DNA of 64,000 bases from Undibacterium paludis (GTDB lineage Bacteria > Pseudomonadota > Gammaproteobacteria > Burkholderiales > Burkholderiaceae_D). Positions within the stretch are counted from its first letter, which is position 1. Every line of letters starts with the position of its first letter. Shown one piece after another: positions 8,970 through 18,562 of the stretch. Location: NCBI RefSeq assembly GCF_022568815.1, contig NZ_JAKZHX010000016.1:78767-142766 (forward strand), in the 5' to 3' direction. The notes under the pieces are model-generated. The model saw only the letters and a program-made list of their open reading frames with translations. It ran no database searches and was not told the DNA's origin. Both the position numbers and the translations under genes were made by a program.

Positions 8970-9370
8970 CGTCCGGTTTCCCATTTGAAATCGTTTGATA
9001 ATTTTACACTCAAGCCGGCGCAAAGGCAGATGCAAAGATCAGCGGACAATTAGTCACGCAAAACCTGACCAAACAACAGCGCCCGGCTTTACTGCGCACA
9101 GGCATACGCTTGAAAACCAGTCGAACACTAAACATATCTTTTTAACAATGACACTCATTCAAACCTGATCAGCATCAGTCTTTACAAGAACGAACACAAG
9201 CCGAAAATGCAAGGCCTGCTGACTATGCATACAGAAAAGGATAGACTGCTCTATTGATTTTAGCTGTTCCAGCAACATCTATTGGGCTTTAGCACGCGCT
9301 ACAGAGCGCAAACAGATTCTTAGTCGTATTTAGTCACGATTCGCCCCAAGTCACCCACCCAGGACTGCGC
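8970..9370. other. Divergent intergenic region, acylase and ABC exporter
   Basis: About 400 bp separate two divergent genes. It must contain both promoters, but I cannot pick out confident -35/-10 pairs. I see no long repeat, RNA gene or additional coding frame. Confidence 0.4.
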
Positions 9371-11194
9371 ATGACCCAGACACCTTCCAGCACTCCCACT
9401 GCCAGCCCCATTTCCGAGCGCAGCAGTTTTCAAACCCTGAAGGGCTTGCTGCCTTTTCTGAGCCCATACAAACGGCAATTCGTCCTGGCCGGCATAGCCC
9501 TGCTGGTTGCAGCCGGTGCCACATTGGCAATACCCTATGCCTTCCGCCAAATGATCGATCTTGGCTTTGGCGGCGGCGACCACAACATCAAGCATGTGGA
9601 CCTGACCTTTATCGCCCTGTTTGGTGTCGCCTGCGTCCTCGGCATTGCGACGGCAGCCAGGTTTTACATGGTGTCCTGGCTGGGTGAGCGGGTCACGGCA
9701 GATATACGCAACGCAGTATATTCACATGTAGTGACGCAGAGCCCTGAATTTTTTGAGACTACCCAGACCGGTGAAGTGCTGTCACGCCTGACCACAGACA
9801 CCACCCTGATACAGACTGTGGTTGGCACCAGTATCTCTATGGCCTTGCGTAACTTCCTGCTGTTTTTGGGTGGACTGGTGATGCTGTTCGTGACCAGCCC
9901 CAAGCTGTCATCGATCATCATCGTTATGCTGGCAGTTGTGGTCTTGCCCATCATTCTGTTTGGCAGGCGCGTACGTACGCTGTCGCGTGACTCGCAGGAC
10001 AGGATCGCAGATGCATCGGCAATTGCCGGCGAGATTTTGAATGCCATGCCGACCGTGCAGGCATTTACCCATGAACATATAGAAGCCCGTCGTTTTTCCG
10101 GCAGCGTTGAAAGTGCATTCAAGACCGCCATGCGACGCATACGCGCCCGCTCCTTGCTGACGGTGATGGCGATCTTGCTGGTGTTTGGCGCCATCGTGTT
10201 TGTACTATGGCTGGGTGCACATGCGGTCATGCAAGGTCGCATGAGTGGTGGCGAACTGGGGCAATTCATCCTGTATGCATCGATAGTGGCCGGCGCCATT
10301 GGCGCTCTGTCAGAAGTCATGGGGGATGCCCAGCGCGCCGCTGGCGCGACCGAGCGCCTGCTGGAATTGATAGAAGTGAAATCCCCCATCCAAAACCCTG
10401 AGAAGCCACTGAGACTGCCTGCCCGCGCCGAACACGATGCCAGGGGCGCCGCACTGTCACTGCAAGACATAGAATTCCACTACCCTTCACGTCCCAAGAC
10501 AGCAGCCCTGGCTGACCTCAATCTTGAGATACAGCCGGGCGAAACCGTAGCCGTGGTCGGTTCTTCCGGCGCTGGTAAAACTACCCTGTTCCAGTTGCTG
10601 CTCCGCTTTTACGATCCCCAGCATGGCACGATCAGGCTCGATGGTGTGAACATCCGCGATTTGACGTTGCATGATTTGCGTGATGCCATCGGCGTGGTGC
10701 CGCAAGACACCGTCATCTTTTCTGCCAACGCAATCGAGAATATCCGTTACGGTCGCGATGGTGCCAGCGATGCCGAAGTAATCGCCGCCGCCAGAATGGC
10801 TGCTGCGCATGAATTTATCGAGCGCTTGCCGGATGGTTATCAATCCTTCCTCGGTGAACGTGGTGTGCGCTTATCCGGCGGACAAAGACAGAGGATAGCA
10901 ATTGCCCGCGCCTTGCTCAAAAACCCGCCCCTGCTCCTGCTTGATGAAGCCACCAGTGCGCTAGATGCTGAGTCAGAGAGACTGGTACAGGGTGCACTGG
11001 AAGTGGCCATGCAGGGCCGCACCACCCTGATCATCGCCCACAGACTGGCAACTGTGCAGCGCGCCAACCGCATCATCGTCATGGAACATGGTCGCATCGT
11101 GGAAACCGGCACCCATGCTTCACTGGTAGAACAAGGCGGAGTCTACGCAAAATTGGCCGCATTGCAGTTTGATCTCCATAAAAATGATGAATAA
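9371..11194 (+). CDS. ABC exporter, fused membrane and ATPase domains (MsbA-like)
   Basis: This 607-residue half-transporter has six membrane helices in residues about 35-330 and a nucleotide-binding domain in about 360-600. The ATPase shows Walker A VVGSSGAGKTTLF (near 394), the ABC signature LSGGQRQRIAIARAL (near 500), Walker B LLLLDEATSALD and the switch His in IIAHRLATV. It should work as a homodimer in the inner membrane. The overall pattern is the lipid/multidrug exporter group often called MsbA-like or ABCB-type. The gene stands alone with no partner, so the substrate is open. Confidence 0.93.
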   Translation: MTQTPSSTPTASPISERSSFQTLKGLLPFLSPYKRQFVLAGIALLVAAGATLAIPYAFRQMIDLGFGGGDHNIKHVDLTFIALFGVACVLGIATAARFYMVSWLGERVTADIRNAVYSHVVTQSPEFFETTQTGEVLSRLTTDTTLIQTVVGTSISMALRNFLLFLGGLVMLFVTSPKLSSIIIVMLAVVVLPIILFGRRVRTLSRDSQDRIADASAIAGEILNAMPTVQAFTHEHIEARRFSGSVESAFKTAMRRIRARSLLTVMAILLVFGAIVFVLWLGAHAVMQGRMSGGELGQFILYASIVAGAIGALSEVMGDAQRAAGATERLLELIEVKSPIQNPEKPLRLPARAEHDARGAALSLQDIEFHYPSRPKTAALADLNLEIQPGETVAVVGSSGAGKTTLFQLLLRFYDPQHGTIRLDGVNIRDLTLHDLRDAIGVVPQDTVIFSANAIENIRYGRDGASDAEVIAAARMAAAHEFIERLPDGYQSFLGERGVRLSGGQRQRIAIARALLKNPPLLLLDEATSALDAESERLVQGALEVAMQGRTTLIIAHRLATVQRANRIIVMEHGRIVETGTHASLVEQGGVYAKLAALQFDLHKNDE

Positions 11195-11255
11195 AAATTA
11201 GCCTGTAAAGCGTGGCAAAATAAGCATCTCATCAATAACAGATCCGCGGGAGACC

Positions 11256-11620
11256 ATGATGAAAGGCTACATTACTCAGGGTACAAACGATATCGATCGT
11301 GCTGCGGCTTTTTACGATGCCGTGCTGGCAGAAATTGGCGCCAGGCGTTATATGGAGTCAGAAGGGTTCGTTGCCTGGGTTGTCAGCCCCAAGCTATTAT
11401 CAAAGCCTCCAATGGCGAAGCCGCGACAGTGGGCAATGGCAGCATGACGGCGCTCGTTGTCAAAACTCCCGAGCAGGTGCAAGCCGTATACAACAAGGCG
11501 CTGGCGCTGGGCGGCATAGACGAGGGAGCGCCAGGCCCAAGAGGTGACAGCGGTTTTTATGCCGCCTATTTCCGCGACCTCGATGGCAACAAACTCAATG
11601 CTTTTTACATGGGTGGTTAG
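11256..11620 (+). pseudogene. VOC (glyoxalase/bleomycin-resistance) protein, frameshifted
   Basis: The first part reads MMKGYITQGTNDIDRAAAFY through FVAWVVSPK in one frame and soon stops. The second part continues in another frame as AIIKASNGEAATVGNG, then a C-terminal half ending YFRDLDGNKLNAFYMGG. Together they make one VOC domain of about 121 residues, the normal family length, if one base is restored near 11393-11398 (after VVSPK). The intact family are metal-dependent lyases or dioxygenases related to glyoxalase I, or bleomycin-binding proteins. Either the gene is recently inactivated or the base is missing through a sequence error. Both halves still look well conserved. Confidence 0.85.
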
Positions 11621-11643
11621 AGCTTCAGTATTCAGCACAGAGC

Positions 11644-12219
11644 TTATTCTTTCGCAGCATTGAGCGCGGCAGCAACTGTGCTCAGAATGCGCCGGGAAAA
11701 CTCCTCATCCTCTTCCACACGCGCCAGGACAATGGCGCCCACCATGCTGGCGAAGGCCAGCATGGCTTTTTCTTCTTTCTGCTCAGCAGTCTCACCAGGC
11801 AATAAAGCAGCAAGGACAGTAATCAGTTCATGCGCCCCTTTGCTGGCCGCCTGACGCACTGGCCCGCTTTGCCTGGCCATATCCGAGCCCAGGGCAGCCA
11901 GGGTACACCCCCTGCCGGGTTTATCCCTGTGTGCAGGTGACAAGTAGTCACTGGCGATATGCGACAAGGCAGTATCAGGAGATTCTGCCTGCCATTTCTT
12001 CCAGCGCTCAGCCGAACGTCCGAGACTGAGTGCGCAGGTCTGGGCAATCAGGTCTTCTTTGGATGAGAAGTTTCCATAAAAGCCACCATGGGTCAGACCA
12101 GCCCCCTTCATCAGGTCGATCACGCTGACGCCGTCATAACCACGTTCACGGAAGAGTTGCGAGGCCACATCCAGAATGCGCTGCCGATTTTCATTTGCCT
12201 GTTCTCTGCTGACTTTCAT
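11644..12219 (-). CDS. TetR/AcrR family transcriptional regulator
   Basis: This 191-residue regulator has an N-terminal helix-turn-helix, RQRILDVASQLFRERGYDGVSVIDLMKGAGLTHGGFYGNFSSKEDL (about residues 12-58), followed by a helical ligand domain. The THGGFYGNFSSKEDL form is typical of the TetR_C subgroup that responds to small electrophiles or drugs. It lies back to back with an MFS transporter; the 103-bp shared spacer carries a TTATAA-A-TTATAA dyad in the transporter promoter. It is therefore probably the local repressor of that transporter. Confidence 0.92.
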   Translation of the reverse strand: MKVSREQANENRQRILDVASQLFRERGYDGVSVIDLMKGAGLTHGGFYGNFSSKEDLIAQTCALSLGRSAERWKKWQAESPDTALSHIASDYLSPAHRDKPGRGCTLAALGSDMARQSGPVRQAASKGAHELITVLAALLPGETAEQKEEKAMLAFASMVGAIVLARVEEDEEFSRRILSTVAAALNAAKE

Positions 12220-12245
12220 GGCATTACTCCATCAATAAAATTCTC

Positions 12246-12274
12246 TTGACATTATAAATTATAAACGTAATATA
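12246..12274 (+). promoter_or_regulatory. MFS gene promoter with a TetR-type dyad
   Basis: TTGACA (12246-12251) is followed, after 16 bases, by TAATAT (12268-12273). The spacer contains TTATAA-A-TTATAA (12252-12264), a symmetrical element between the divergent tetR and MFS genes. A protein bound there would block RNA polymerase. That it is the TetR operator is inference. Confidence 0.5.
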
Positions 12275-12322
12275 TACAATCATGATGACCATCATTTAAA
12301 ATCCTGTATCGCCAATTCACTC

Positions 12323-13555
12323 ATGGATGACACGATGAATACTGAAAGCAATCTGTTGCACAAGTACCCTGCCATCTGGCTGGTACTGCTGGGCACCGCC
12401 GGTACCTTTGCCCTCACCATGGGGACAAGGCAGAGCATGGGCTTGTTTCTGAGCCCCATGAACACGGCAACCGGCCTGGGGGTGGGTAATATCAGCCTGG
12501 CTTTCGCCTTCGGTCAATTGTGGTGGGGCTTGACCCAGCCCTTTGCCGGCGCCTTTGCAGATAAATTGGGGGCGGGTCGCGTCCTGTTTGCCGGCATATT
12601 GCTGGTGGCAATCGGCACCTTCATCACACCATTGATGACGACTACTGCCGGGCTGATCTTCGCCATTGGCATGCTGGCGGCAGGCGGTGCAGGCATGGCT
12701 GGCCCAGCGGTACTCATGGCGACAGCAACCCGCATGATCCCGACAGAAAAGCGTGGCATTGCCACTGGCATCGTCAATGCAGGCGGCTCTTTTGGTCAAT
12801 TCCTGATGGCGCCCATCGCCATTGCTTTGATGAGCCAGTATGGCTGGAATAATGCCATGCAAATGATGGGGGTGATCGTCTTGCTGGCCCTGCCCGCTGC
12901 CTATCTGTTACGTGGCAGGCCTGTGCAAGCTGTCAGTGCTGGCCAGGTGCCTGTCAGCACGTCGAGGGCAATCTCCATCGCCTTGAAAAATCCCAGTTAC
13001 CTGATGCTGGCGGGAGGCTTTTTTGTCTGCGGCTTTCATGTGGCCTTTCTCGCCACCCATTTACCGGGTGTCATCAGCCTGTGCGGTCTGCCAGCAGAAT
13101 TTGGCGGCTGGGCGTTGGCCATACTGGGTCTGTTCAATATCATCGGCAGCATTTCCATGGGCTGGGCGGTGGGCAGGTGGCGCATGAAATCGCTCTTGTC
13201 GCTGCTGTATGCGACACGCGCACTGGCCGTTACCCTGTTTTTGCTGGCACCAAAAACCGGCACAGTGGTACTGGTATTTGCAGCCGTCATGGGTCTGACA
13301 TTCTTGTCCACGGTGCCACCCACTGCGGGTCTGGTTGCCAAGTTTTTTGGACCGGCAAATATGGCCAGCCTGTTTGGCATCGTCATGCTGACGCATCAAA
13401 TCGGCGGTTTCCTGGGCGCATGGCTGGGAGGCAAGGTACTGGAGGCCAATGGCAATTTCAATGTGCTCTGGTACGTCGATATCACGCTGGCCGTTGGTGC
13501 GGCATTGGTGCACATGCCCATACAGGAAAAACAACTGCAACTGCAGGCGGCATAA
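12323..13555 (+). CDS. Major facilitator superfamily transporter
   Basis: The 410-residue protein has about 12 predicted membrane helices and the MFS loop pattern AFADKLGAGRVL between helices 2 and 3 (related to GxxxDRxGRR). The N-terminal half has FALTMGTRQSMGLFLSPM, seen in oxalate/formate-type and monocarboxylate-like MFS members. The substrate is not identifiable. ATG codons occur at 12323 and 12335; the second has a GGATGA upstream and may be the real start. It is divergent from the TetR gene that probably controls it and ends 29 bp from the convergent amidohydrolase. Confidence 0.9.
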   Translation: MDDTMNTESNLLHKYPAIWLVLLGTAGTFALTMGTRQSMGLFLSPMNTATGLGVGNISLAFAFGQLWWGLTQPFAGAFADKLGAGRVLFAGILLVAIGTFITPLMTTTAGLIFAIGMLAAGGAGMAGPAVLMATATRMIPTEKRGIATGIVNAGGSFGQFLMAPIAIALMSQYGWNNAMQMMGVIVLLALPAAYLLRGRPVQAVSAGQVPVSTSRAISIALKNPSYLMLAGGFFVCGFHVAFLATHLPGVISLCGLPAEFGGWALAILGLFNIIGSISMGWAVGRWRMKSLLSLLYATRALAVTLFLLAPKTGTVVLVFAAVMGLTFLSTVPPTAGLVAKFFGPANMASLFGIVMLTHQIGGFLGAWLGGKVLEANGNFNVLWYVDITLAVGAALVHMPIQEKQLQLQAA

Positions 13556-13584
13556 GCTGCTTGCAGTCGCGTGACTGGCAGGGT

Positions 13585-15261
13585 TTATTTGCTGCCCGGA
13601 TAAACCTGCCTGCCACCCACCCAGGTTTGCAAGACCTTGATCTTGTAGATGTCTTTGACCGGCATATGCAAGAGGTCCTGATCAATCAGGATGAAGTCTG
13701 CCCACTTACCCTTCTCCAGGGTACCGAGGATATTCTCCTGGTGTGCCGCATAGGCAGCATCAAGCGTAAAACAGCGCAAGGCTTCGTGCACTGTCATGGC
13801 CTGGTTGGCATACCAGCCTTTTGCCGGCTGGCCCTGCATGTCCTGACGGGTTACTGCCGCATGCACACCCCAGAATGGATTGGGTGATTCTATGGGGAAG
13901 TCTGAACCACAGGCTATACGTGAGCCTTGCTCCAAAAAGCTGCGCCAGGCATAAGCACCCTTGATACGCTCGGCCCCTACCCTGTCTTCAGCCATATTCA
14001 TGTCCGAGGTCGCGTGAGTAGGTTGCATGGATGGCAAAATGCCAAGTTGCCTGAAACGCGGAATATCAGACAGGGCAACGACCTGGGCATGTTCTATGCG
14101 ATGGCGCAAATTGACCGACGCAGAAGCCGGCAGGCGCGCAAAACCATCAAGTATCTGGCGATTACCGGCATCGCCGATGGCGTGCACATTTACCTGGTAA
14201 CCCTTGCTCGCGGCTTTTTCTATCATGGCTGCCATGTCATCTGCCGACTTGAACAGAAGACCCTGGGTATGCGGCGCATCAGAATATGGCGCCAGCAAGG
14301 CAGCACCGCGACTACCCAGGGCACCATCGGCAAACAGCTTGACGGCACGCAAGGCGTAATGATCATTGCCATAAGCAAGCAAGGGGCCCTGCTGCGCCGC
14401 TTTGTCGAAAAAACCGTCTGTGCCACGTATCATGCCGTAGATGCGGGTACTGAGTTTGCCCTGATCGGCATATTCCCTGAATAATCTGTCGGCTGATTCA
14501 GACACGCCGGCATCATGTGCACTGGTCACCCCAACTCTGGCCAGTTCCTGCAAGGCCAGGTCCAGTGCAGCTCTTTGCTCGGCTTCTGATGGCGGCGGTA
14601 AAACCTTGTCGACCAGCTTCATTGCCGCATCAATCAGTATGCCTGTAGGTTTGCCCTGCGCGTCTTTTTCTATCTTGCCGCCAGTTGGGTCAGGGGTTGT
14701 CTCATCTATCCCAGCCAATTGCATGGCGCGGCTGTTGGCCCAGCCTGCATGGCCGTCGACCCGGGATAGCCAGACTGGCCTGTCTTTGACCACAGCATCA
14801 ATTTCTTGCGCAGTCGGGAAGCGCCCCAGCTTCCAGTTGGCCTGATTCCACTCACCGCCCATGATCCACTGGTGCTGGGGATAGCGTCGCGCATAGTCGG
14901 CGATTGCCTGCTGTGCCTGCGCAAGATCGGCGGTGGCACGCAGGCTGAGCTGCATCTGGCTGACGCCAAGGCTGAGGACATGGCCATGCGCATCTATCAT
15001 ACCCGGCAGCAGGGTCTTGCCAGCGCCATCAATGCGTGTCGCCCTGGGCAATTTTGCCGCCAAAGCAGCCACCTTGCCGATGTCGATGACCTTGCCTTGT
15101 TCATCGAAAGCGATTGCACTGAATTGTTGCAACTGGCCTTTCTGATTCAAGGTATAGCCGCGTACATGCGCAATGATCGTGTCAGCATGTGCCAGGCCTG
15201 CTCCACTCAGGGTCAGTGCCAAGATGCCGGACTTTACAGTGGTGAACTTTATTCTGCGCAT
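13585..15261 (-). CDS. Exported amidohydrolase, YtcJ-like
   Basis: This 558-residue protein begins with a signal peptide (cleavage after GLAHA, about residue 26). It has the amidohydrolase_3 fold: metal motif GMIDAHGHV near residue 90, a central barrel, HAIGDAGNRQILDGF, the RIEHAQ metal/substrate block, and IACGSDFPIESPNPFWGVHAAVTRQ near the end. The C-terminus ends in the typical GKWADFILIDQDLL segment. Such enzymes hydrolyse amide or cyclic amide bonds with zinc; the substrate is unknown. Export to the periplasm suggests a scavenging role. It is monocistronic as far as visible. Confidence 0.88.
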   Translation of the reverse strand: MRRIKFTTVKSGILALTLSGAGLAHADTIIAHVRGYTLNQKGQLQQFSAIAFDEQGKVIDIGKVAALAAKLPRATRIDGAGKTLLPGMIDAHGHVLSLGVSQMQLSLRATADLAQAQQAIADYARRYPQHQWIMGGEWNQANWKLGRFPTAQEIDAVVKDRPVWLSRVDGHAGWANSRAMQLAGIDETTPDPTGGKIEKDAQGKPTGILIDAAMKLVDKVLPPPSEAEQRAALDLALQELARVGVTSAHDAGVSESADRLFREYADQGKLSTRIYGMIRGTDGFFDKAAQQGPLLAYGNDHYALRAVKLFADGALGSRGAALLAPYSDAPHTQGLLFKSADDMAAMIEKAASKGYQVNVHAIGDAGNRQILDGFARLPASASVNLRHRIEHAQVVALSDIPRFRQLGILPSMQPTHATSDMNMAEDRVGAERIKGAYAWRSFLEQGSRIACGSDFPIESPNPFWGVHAAVTRQDMQGQPAKGWYANQAMTVHEALRCFTLDAAYAAHQENILGTLEKGKWADFILIDQDLLHMPVKDIYKIKVLQTWVGGRQVYPGSK

Positions 15262-15546
15262 ATCGCATCCAGGAAATTGATCAGGCTCTGTATTGTATTT
15301 GAATATGATTTAACAACATCGCTTTTTGTACGTACAACAAGACCGGGGAAAACTGAAAACATGATCTGGCCTGACAAAAATCAAGATGAGTACGAAGACA
15401 ATCAAATTCGATGACATTCATGACAATTCACTGAAATTAATAGAAATTAAGCAATCTTTGAAAGGAAATTGCTCATTCACATCATTACATTGACTGCTTT
15501 TTAGGCAAATTGACATGTAAATCTTGTCATTTGACTGACATTTTTC

Positions 15547-15576
15547 TTGACGCTGCAAACCGCACTTGCGTACACT
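15547..15576 (+). promoter_or_regulatory. Predicted promoter of the mltD-like gene
   Basis: TTGACG (15547-15552), an 18-base spacer and TACACT (15571-15576) would start transcription near 15583. That supports translation from 15630, not from the ATG at 15510. An inverted TGACA-N9-TGTCA lies just upstream (15511-15529). The rest of the 368-bp gap from 15262 is AT-rich with no other feature seen. Confidence 0.5.
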
Positions 15577-15629
15577 CTCACGATCCTGCAATCCACGTCG
15601 ACTATGGTCGATTAGACAATTATTTGCCT

Positions 15630-17189
15630 ATGAAACGATTCCGACTCCATTCCGCAAGCCTGACAAGCCTATGCACTGCCACCCTGCTAGTCAGCCTGAC
15701 GCCGCAAATATGTCTTGCTGACGCACCGGCAACGGCATTTTCGCTGGCATCGGCACCAGAAACCACAACCTCGGTACAAAATGCAACTCTGCCCGTCACC
15801 CTTGAATTGCCAGCCGACGTGGCCAATTTTGACTACACGGATAAAACCACGGACCTGTGGGAAAGAGTACGTAGCGGCTACGCCATCCCCGATCTGGAAA
15901 ACCAGCTGGTAAGCAATCAGCTAGCCTGGTACAGCACCCGCACTGACTACATACTGCGTACCGTACAGCGCGGCTCGCGTTACCTCTATCATGTCGTCGA
16001 AGAGCTGGAAAAACGTGGCATGCCGACCGAACTGGCCTTGCTGCCCTTTATTGAATCCGCCTTCAACCCGCAAGCCATCTCCACTGCCAAGGCAACCGGC
16101 ATGTGGCAATTCATGGCGGCGACGGGTCGTGACTTCAACCTCAAGCAAACCATGTTCAAGGATGACAGGCGTGGCGTGCTTGATTCAACGGACGCCGCAC
16201 TGAATTACCTCGAAAAGCTGTATGGCATGTTCGGCGACTGGCAACTGGCGCTGGCGGCTTATAACTGGGGCGAAGGCTCGGTACAGCGCGCCATCAAGAA
16301 ACAACAGGCAAAGGGCCTGCCGATAGACTTCCAGAGCCTGTCGGTGCACATGCCCAATGAGACCAAAAACTACCTGCCCAAATTGCAGGCAGTCAAAAAC
16401 ATCATTGCTCACCCAGAGCAATTCAACCTGGCGCTGCCCAAACTGGATAACCAGCCTTACTTTGTCACCGTAGAAAAAACCAGGGACATCGATGTACGCG
16501 TAGCAGCGCAGCTGGCAGAACTGTCCATGGATGAATTCACGGCGCTGAATCCGCAATTCAATCGTCCGGTGATTGCCGGCGACAGTAATACCAAGATACT
16601 GCTGCCAACAGATAATGCCGCGCTGTTCAAGACCAATCTCAACAAATGGCAAGGTCCACTGTCGAGCTGGTCTGCACACACAGTACAAAAAACCGAGCGC
16701 ATAGAAACCCTGGCCAGCAAACTGGGCCTGAAACCGGAAGTTGTGCGTGAAGTCAATTTGATCCCGGCAAAAATGATGGTCAAAGCAGGATCGACTTTGC
16801 TGGTCCCCAAATCAGATAAATCGCCTGATCATGACATCTCGCTGGACATCGCAGAAAAAGCACAGATCGTCATTGAAAAAACCAGCATGCGCCAGGTCAG
16901 TTACAAGGTTGGCAAACATGAGAACCTCGCAGGTGTTGCCAAACGTTTCCGCGTCAGCATCGCAGAACTGAAGTCATGGAATCATCTCAAGCATGAGAAC
17001 ATCGCCCGCGGCCAGACCCTGCGCATACAAACACCTATCGTAACCCAGGTCAACCAGACGACAGTACAGGCGGTACAGGCAGGTCACCATGCTCCGGCTA
17101 TCAAGGTGACGCATCGCCAGGCAGCACCAAGCCGCAGTGGCAAGTCACTGATTGCCCACTTCAAGGCCGGGCGTAAAAAACACGGCTGA
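15630..17189 (+). CDS. mltD: Membrane-bound lytic murein transglycosylase D-like
   Basis: Starting at 15630 the protein is 519 residues with a signal peptide (MKRFRLHSASLTSLCTATLL, cleavage after CLA). There is no canonical lipobox visible. The GH23 lysozyme-like domain carries the catalytic Glu142 in LPFIESAFNP, then GMWQFMAATGRDF and LAAYNWGEGSV. Two C-terminal LysM repeats (about 348-392 and 424-467) bind peptidoglycan. The enzyme cleaves glycan strands to 1,6-anhydromuropeptides in the periplasm. E. coli MltD has the same catalytic-plus-LysM layout. An in-frame ATG at 15510 lies upstream of the predicted promoter and is rejected. A terminator follows at 17252. Confidence 0.92.
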   Translation: MKRFRLHSASLTSLCTATLLVSLTPQICLADAPATAFSLASAPETTTSVQNATLPVTLELPADVANFDYTDKTTDLWERVRSGYAIPDLENQLVSNQLAWYSTRTDYILRTVQRGSRYLYHVVEELEKRGMPTELALLPFIESAFNPQAISTAKATGMWQFMAATGRDFNLKQTMFKDDRRGVLDSTDAALNYLEKLYGMFGDWQLALAAYNWGEGSVQRAIKKQQAKGLPIDFQSLSVHMPNETKNYLPKLQAVKNIIAHPEQFNLALPKLDNQPYFVTVEKTRDIDVRVAAQLAELSMDEFTALNPQFNRPVIAGDSNTKILLPTDNAALFKTNLNKWQGPLSSWSAHTVQKTERIETLASKLGLKPEVVREVNLIPAKMMVKAGSTLLVPKSDKSPDHDISLDIAEKAQIVIEKTSMRQVSYKVGKHENLAGVAKRFRVSIAELKSWNHLKHENIARGQTLRIQTPIVTQVNQTTVQAVQAGHHAPAIKVTHRQAAPSRSGKSLIAHFKAGRKKHG

Positions 17190-17251
17190 GCTGACGGTAC
17201 AGTACCTCTGTACGCAGGGCCTGTCAGTTTGATAAAATCGGACAGGCAATG

Positions 17252-17282
17252 AAAAAGGGTTCCCGACGGAACCCTTTTTTCA
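17252..17282. terminator. Bidirectional terminator
   Basis: The stem GGGTTCC (17257-17263) pairs with GGAACCC (17268-17274) around CGAC, with five A before and six T after. It ends the mltD-like transcript and can also stop the convergent TonB-like gene. Confidence 0.92.
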
Positions 17283-17375
17283 ATTTGAAGCGACAGCTGA
17301 CTTTCTCAGCATACCCTCACCGTGGTCAGGCAGACTGGGGAGATGAAATATGCATAAAGACATGTGTCACATGTA

Positions 17376-17711
17376 TCAGGAAAGACTCCAGACATATTCG
17401 AGTTTGGTCCAGGCTTGTTGTGGTTTGCCATCTTTGGCGCCCGGTTTGAACTTGCAGGATGAATAAACTTTCTGTGTCGCCTTATCCAGGGCTTTGGAAC
17501 CGCTGGATTTTTCCACCTTGGAATCAACAACACTACCATCCGGCCCAACCAGTACGGACAGCACCACAGTGCCGGTTTCTTCATTCATCAATGCAGATTT
17601 GGGATAAACAGCTTTTTCACAGGTTTGCTTGTCTACGGCGGGAGCGACTTCATTTGCAAAAGCAGAAACAGCAGAAACGCACAACAGGGATGCCAGGATA
17701 ATTTTTTTCAT
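17376..17711 (-). CDS. Small periplasmic TonB C-terminal-domain protein
   Basis: This 111-residue protein has a signal peptide (MKKIILASLLCVSAVSAFA) and then a single TonB_C-type domain: CEKAVYPKSALMNEETGTVVLSVLVGPDGSVVDSKVEKSSGSKALDKAT. Real TonB proteins have an uncleaved membrane anchor and a long Pro-rich spacer; both are missing, so it cannot couple ExbBD energy in the usual way. Two Cys residues (in QTCEKA and SSCKF) could form a disulfide in the periplasm. Small stand-alone proteins of this kind are frequent in betaproteobacteria, with unknown function. It is a single-gene unit. Confidence 0.85.
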   Translation of the reverse strand: MKKIILASLLCVSAVSAFANEVAPAVDKQTCEKAVYPKSALMNEETGTVVLSVLVGPDGSVVDSKVEKSSGSKALDKATQKVYSSCKFKPGAKDGKPQQAWTKLEYVWSLS

Positions 17712-18052
17712 GGGATAAAGTCAGGGAAAGTCGAACACGAATAATTGCCAGAGAGAGAAATTTCCATACGGAAACTTGCGCGTATTTTACTGCATGAATT
17801 TTCCACAAGGCAACATTTAATCGCTTAATTTTTATGCAGAAATGTCAAAAATTGTTCCCTCCACATGCACGCCGTGTTTTGTTTTCCAAAAACAACTTAC
17901 AACCATACACAATTGTTGCCACAAGTCAGGAAAGCTTTGCTTTTTTACCTCTTCTCTACTAGCCTGAAGCAAGAGGCAAGCAAGCAACAAGAAAAACGCA
18001 GCTCATAAAAAATCATTTATATAATGAATGTAACCATAGGGAGACTTTACAT
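17712..18052. other. Divergent intergenic region
   Basis: These 341 bp between the TonB-like and Cache genes are AT-rich. They contain small stem-loops (TTTCC-ATAC-GGAAA near 17760-17776, and AAAGC-TTT-GCTTTTTT near 17931-17947). The second resembles a short terminator on the plus strand, so a small RNA or leader ending there is possible but unproven. Confidence 0.35.
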
Positions 18053-18505
18053 ATGAAACTCTTGAAACTGCTGGCCGCATTTCTGTTCATGACTCACATC
18101 AGCCTCGCATGGGCAGACGACAATCCTGCTGATGCCATTGCCATGGTCGACAAAGGACTGGCCTATATGCAGAAGAATGGTAAAGATGCCCTGGTGCAGG
18201 AAATCAATAACAAGAACCCGGAATTCATGAATGGTGCCATTTACCTTTCTGTACGCGGTCTCGATGGCATCATGGTTGCACATCCCATCAATCCCAAGCT
18301 GATAGGTAAAAACATGCTGGACCTGCCCGATGCTGACGGCAAATACTTCCGCAAGGACATCGTTGCCCTGGCCAAGAGCAAGGGCAAAGGCTGGGTTGAC
18401 TATCGCTTCAACAATCCGGTCACCAAACAGATGGAAAACAAGAGCACTTATATAGTCCGCAGCAATGATGTGATACTCGAAGCCGGGATCTATAAAGGGA
18501 AGTAG
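18053..18505 (+). CDS. Periplasmic single-Cache domain protein
   Basis: The 150-residue protein has a signal peptide ending at SLAWA (residue 21). The mature part is one sCache_2-type sensor domain: AIAMVDKGLAYMQKNGKDALVQEINNKNPEF, GAIYLSVRGLDGIMVAHPINPKLIGKNM and GWVDYRFNNPVTKQMENKSTYI. This is the extracellular half found in many chemoreceptors and kinases, but here it has no membrane helix or signalling domain. It probably binds a small ligand in the periplasm and may work with a partner elsewhere. AGGGAGA precedes the ATG, and a strong terminator follows. Confidence 0.88.
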   Translation: MKLLKLLAAFLFMTHISLAWADDNPADAIAMVDKGLAYMQKNGKDALVQEINNKNPEFMNGAIYLSVRGLDGIMVAHPINPKLIGKNMLDLPDADGKYFRKDIVALAKSKGKGWVDYRFNNPVTKQMENKSTYIVRSNDVILEAGIYKGK

Positions 18506-18562
18506 AAAAATACCTGGTTACGCGCCTTTATTGTCCGAAATTAGCCCGTCACAGTAGCAATC

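Noticed and set aside
15510..15629. Longer N-terminus for the MltD-like protein
   Set aside because: The extra 40 residues are encoded partly upstream of the predicted promoter and would hide the signal peptide.
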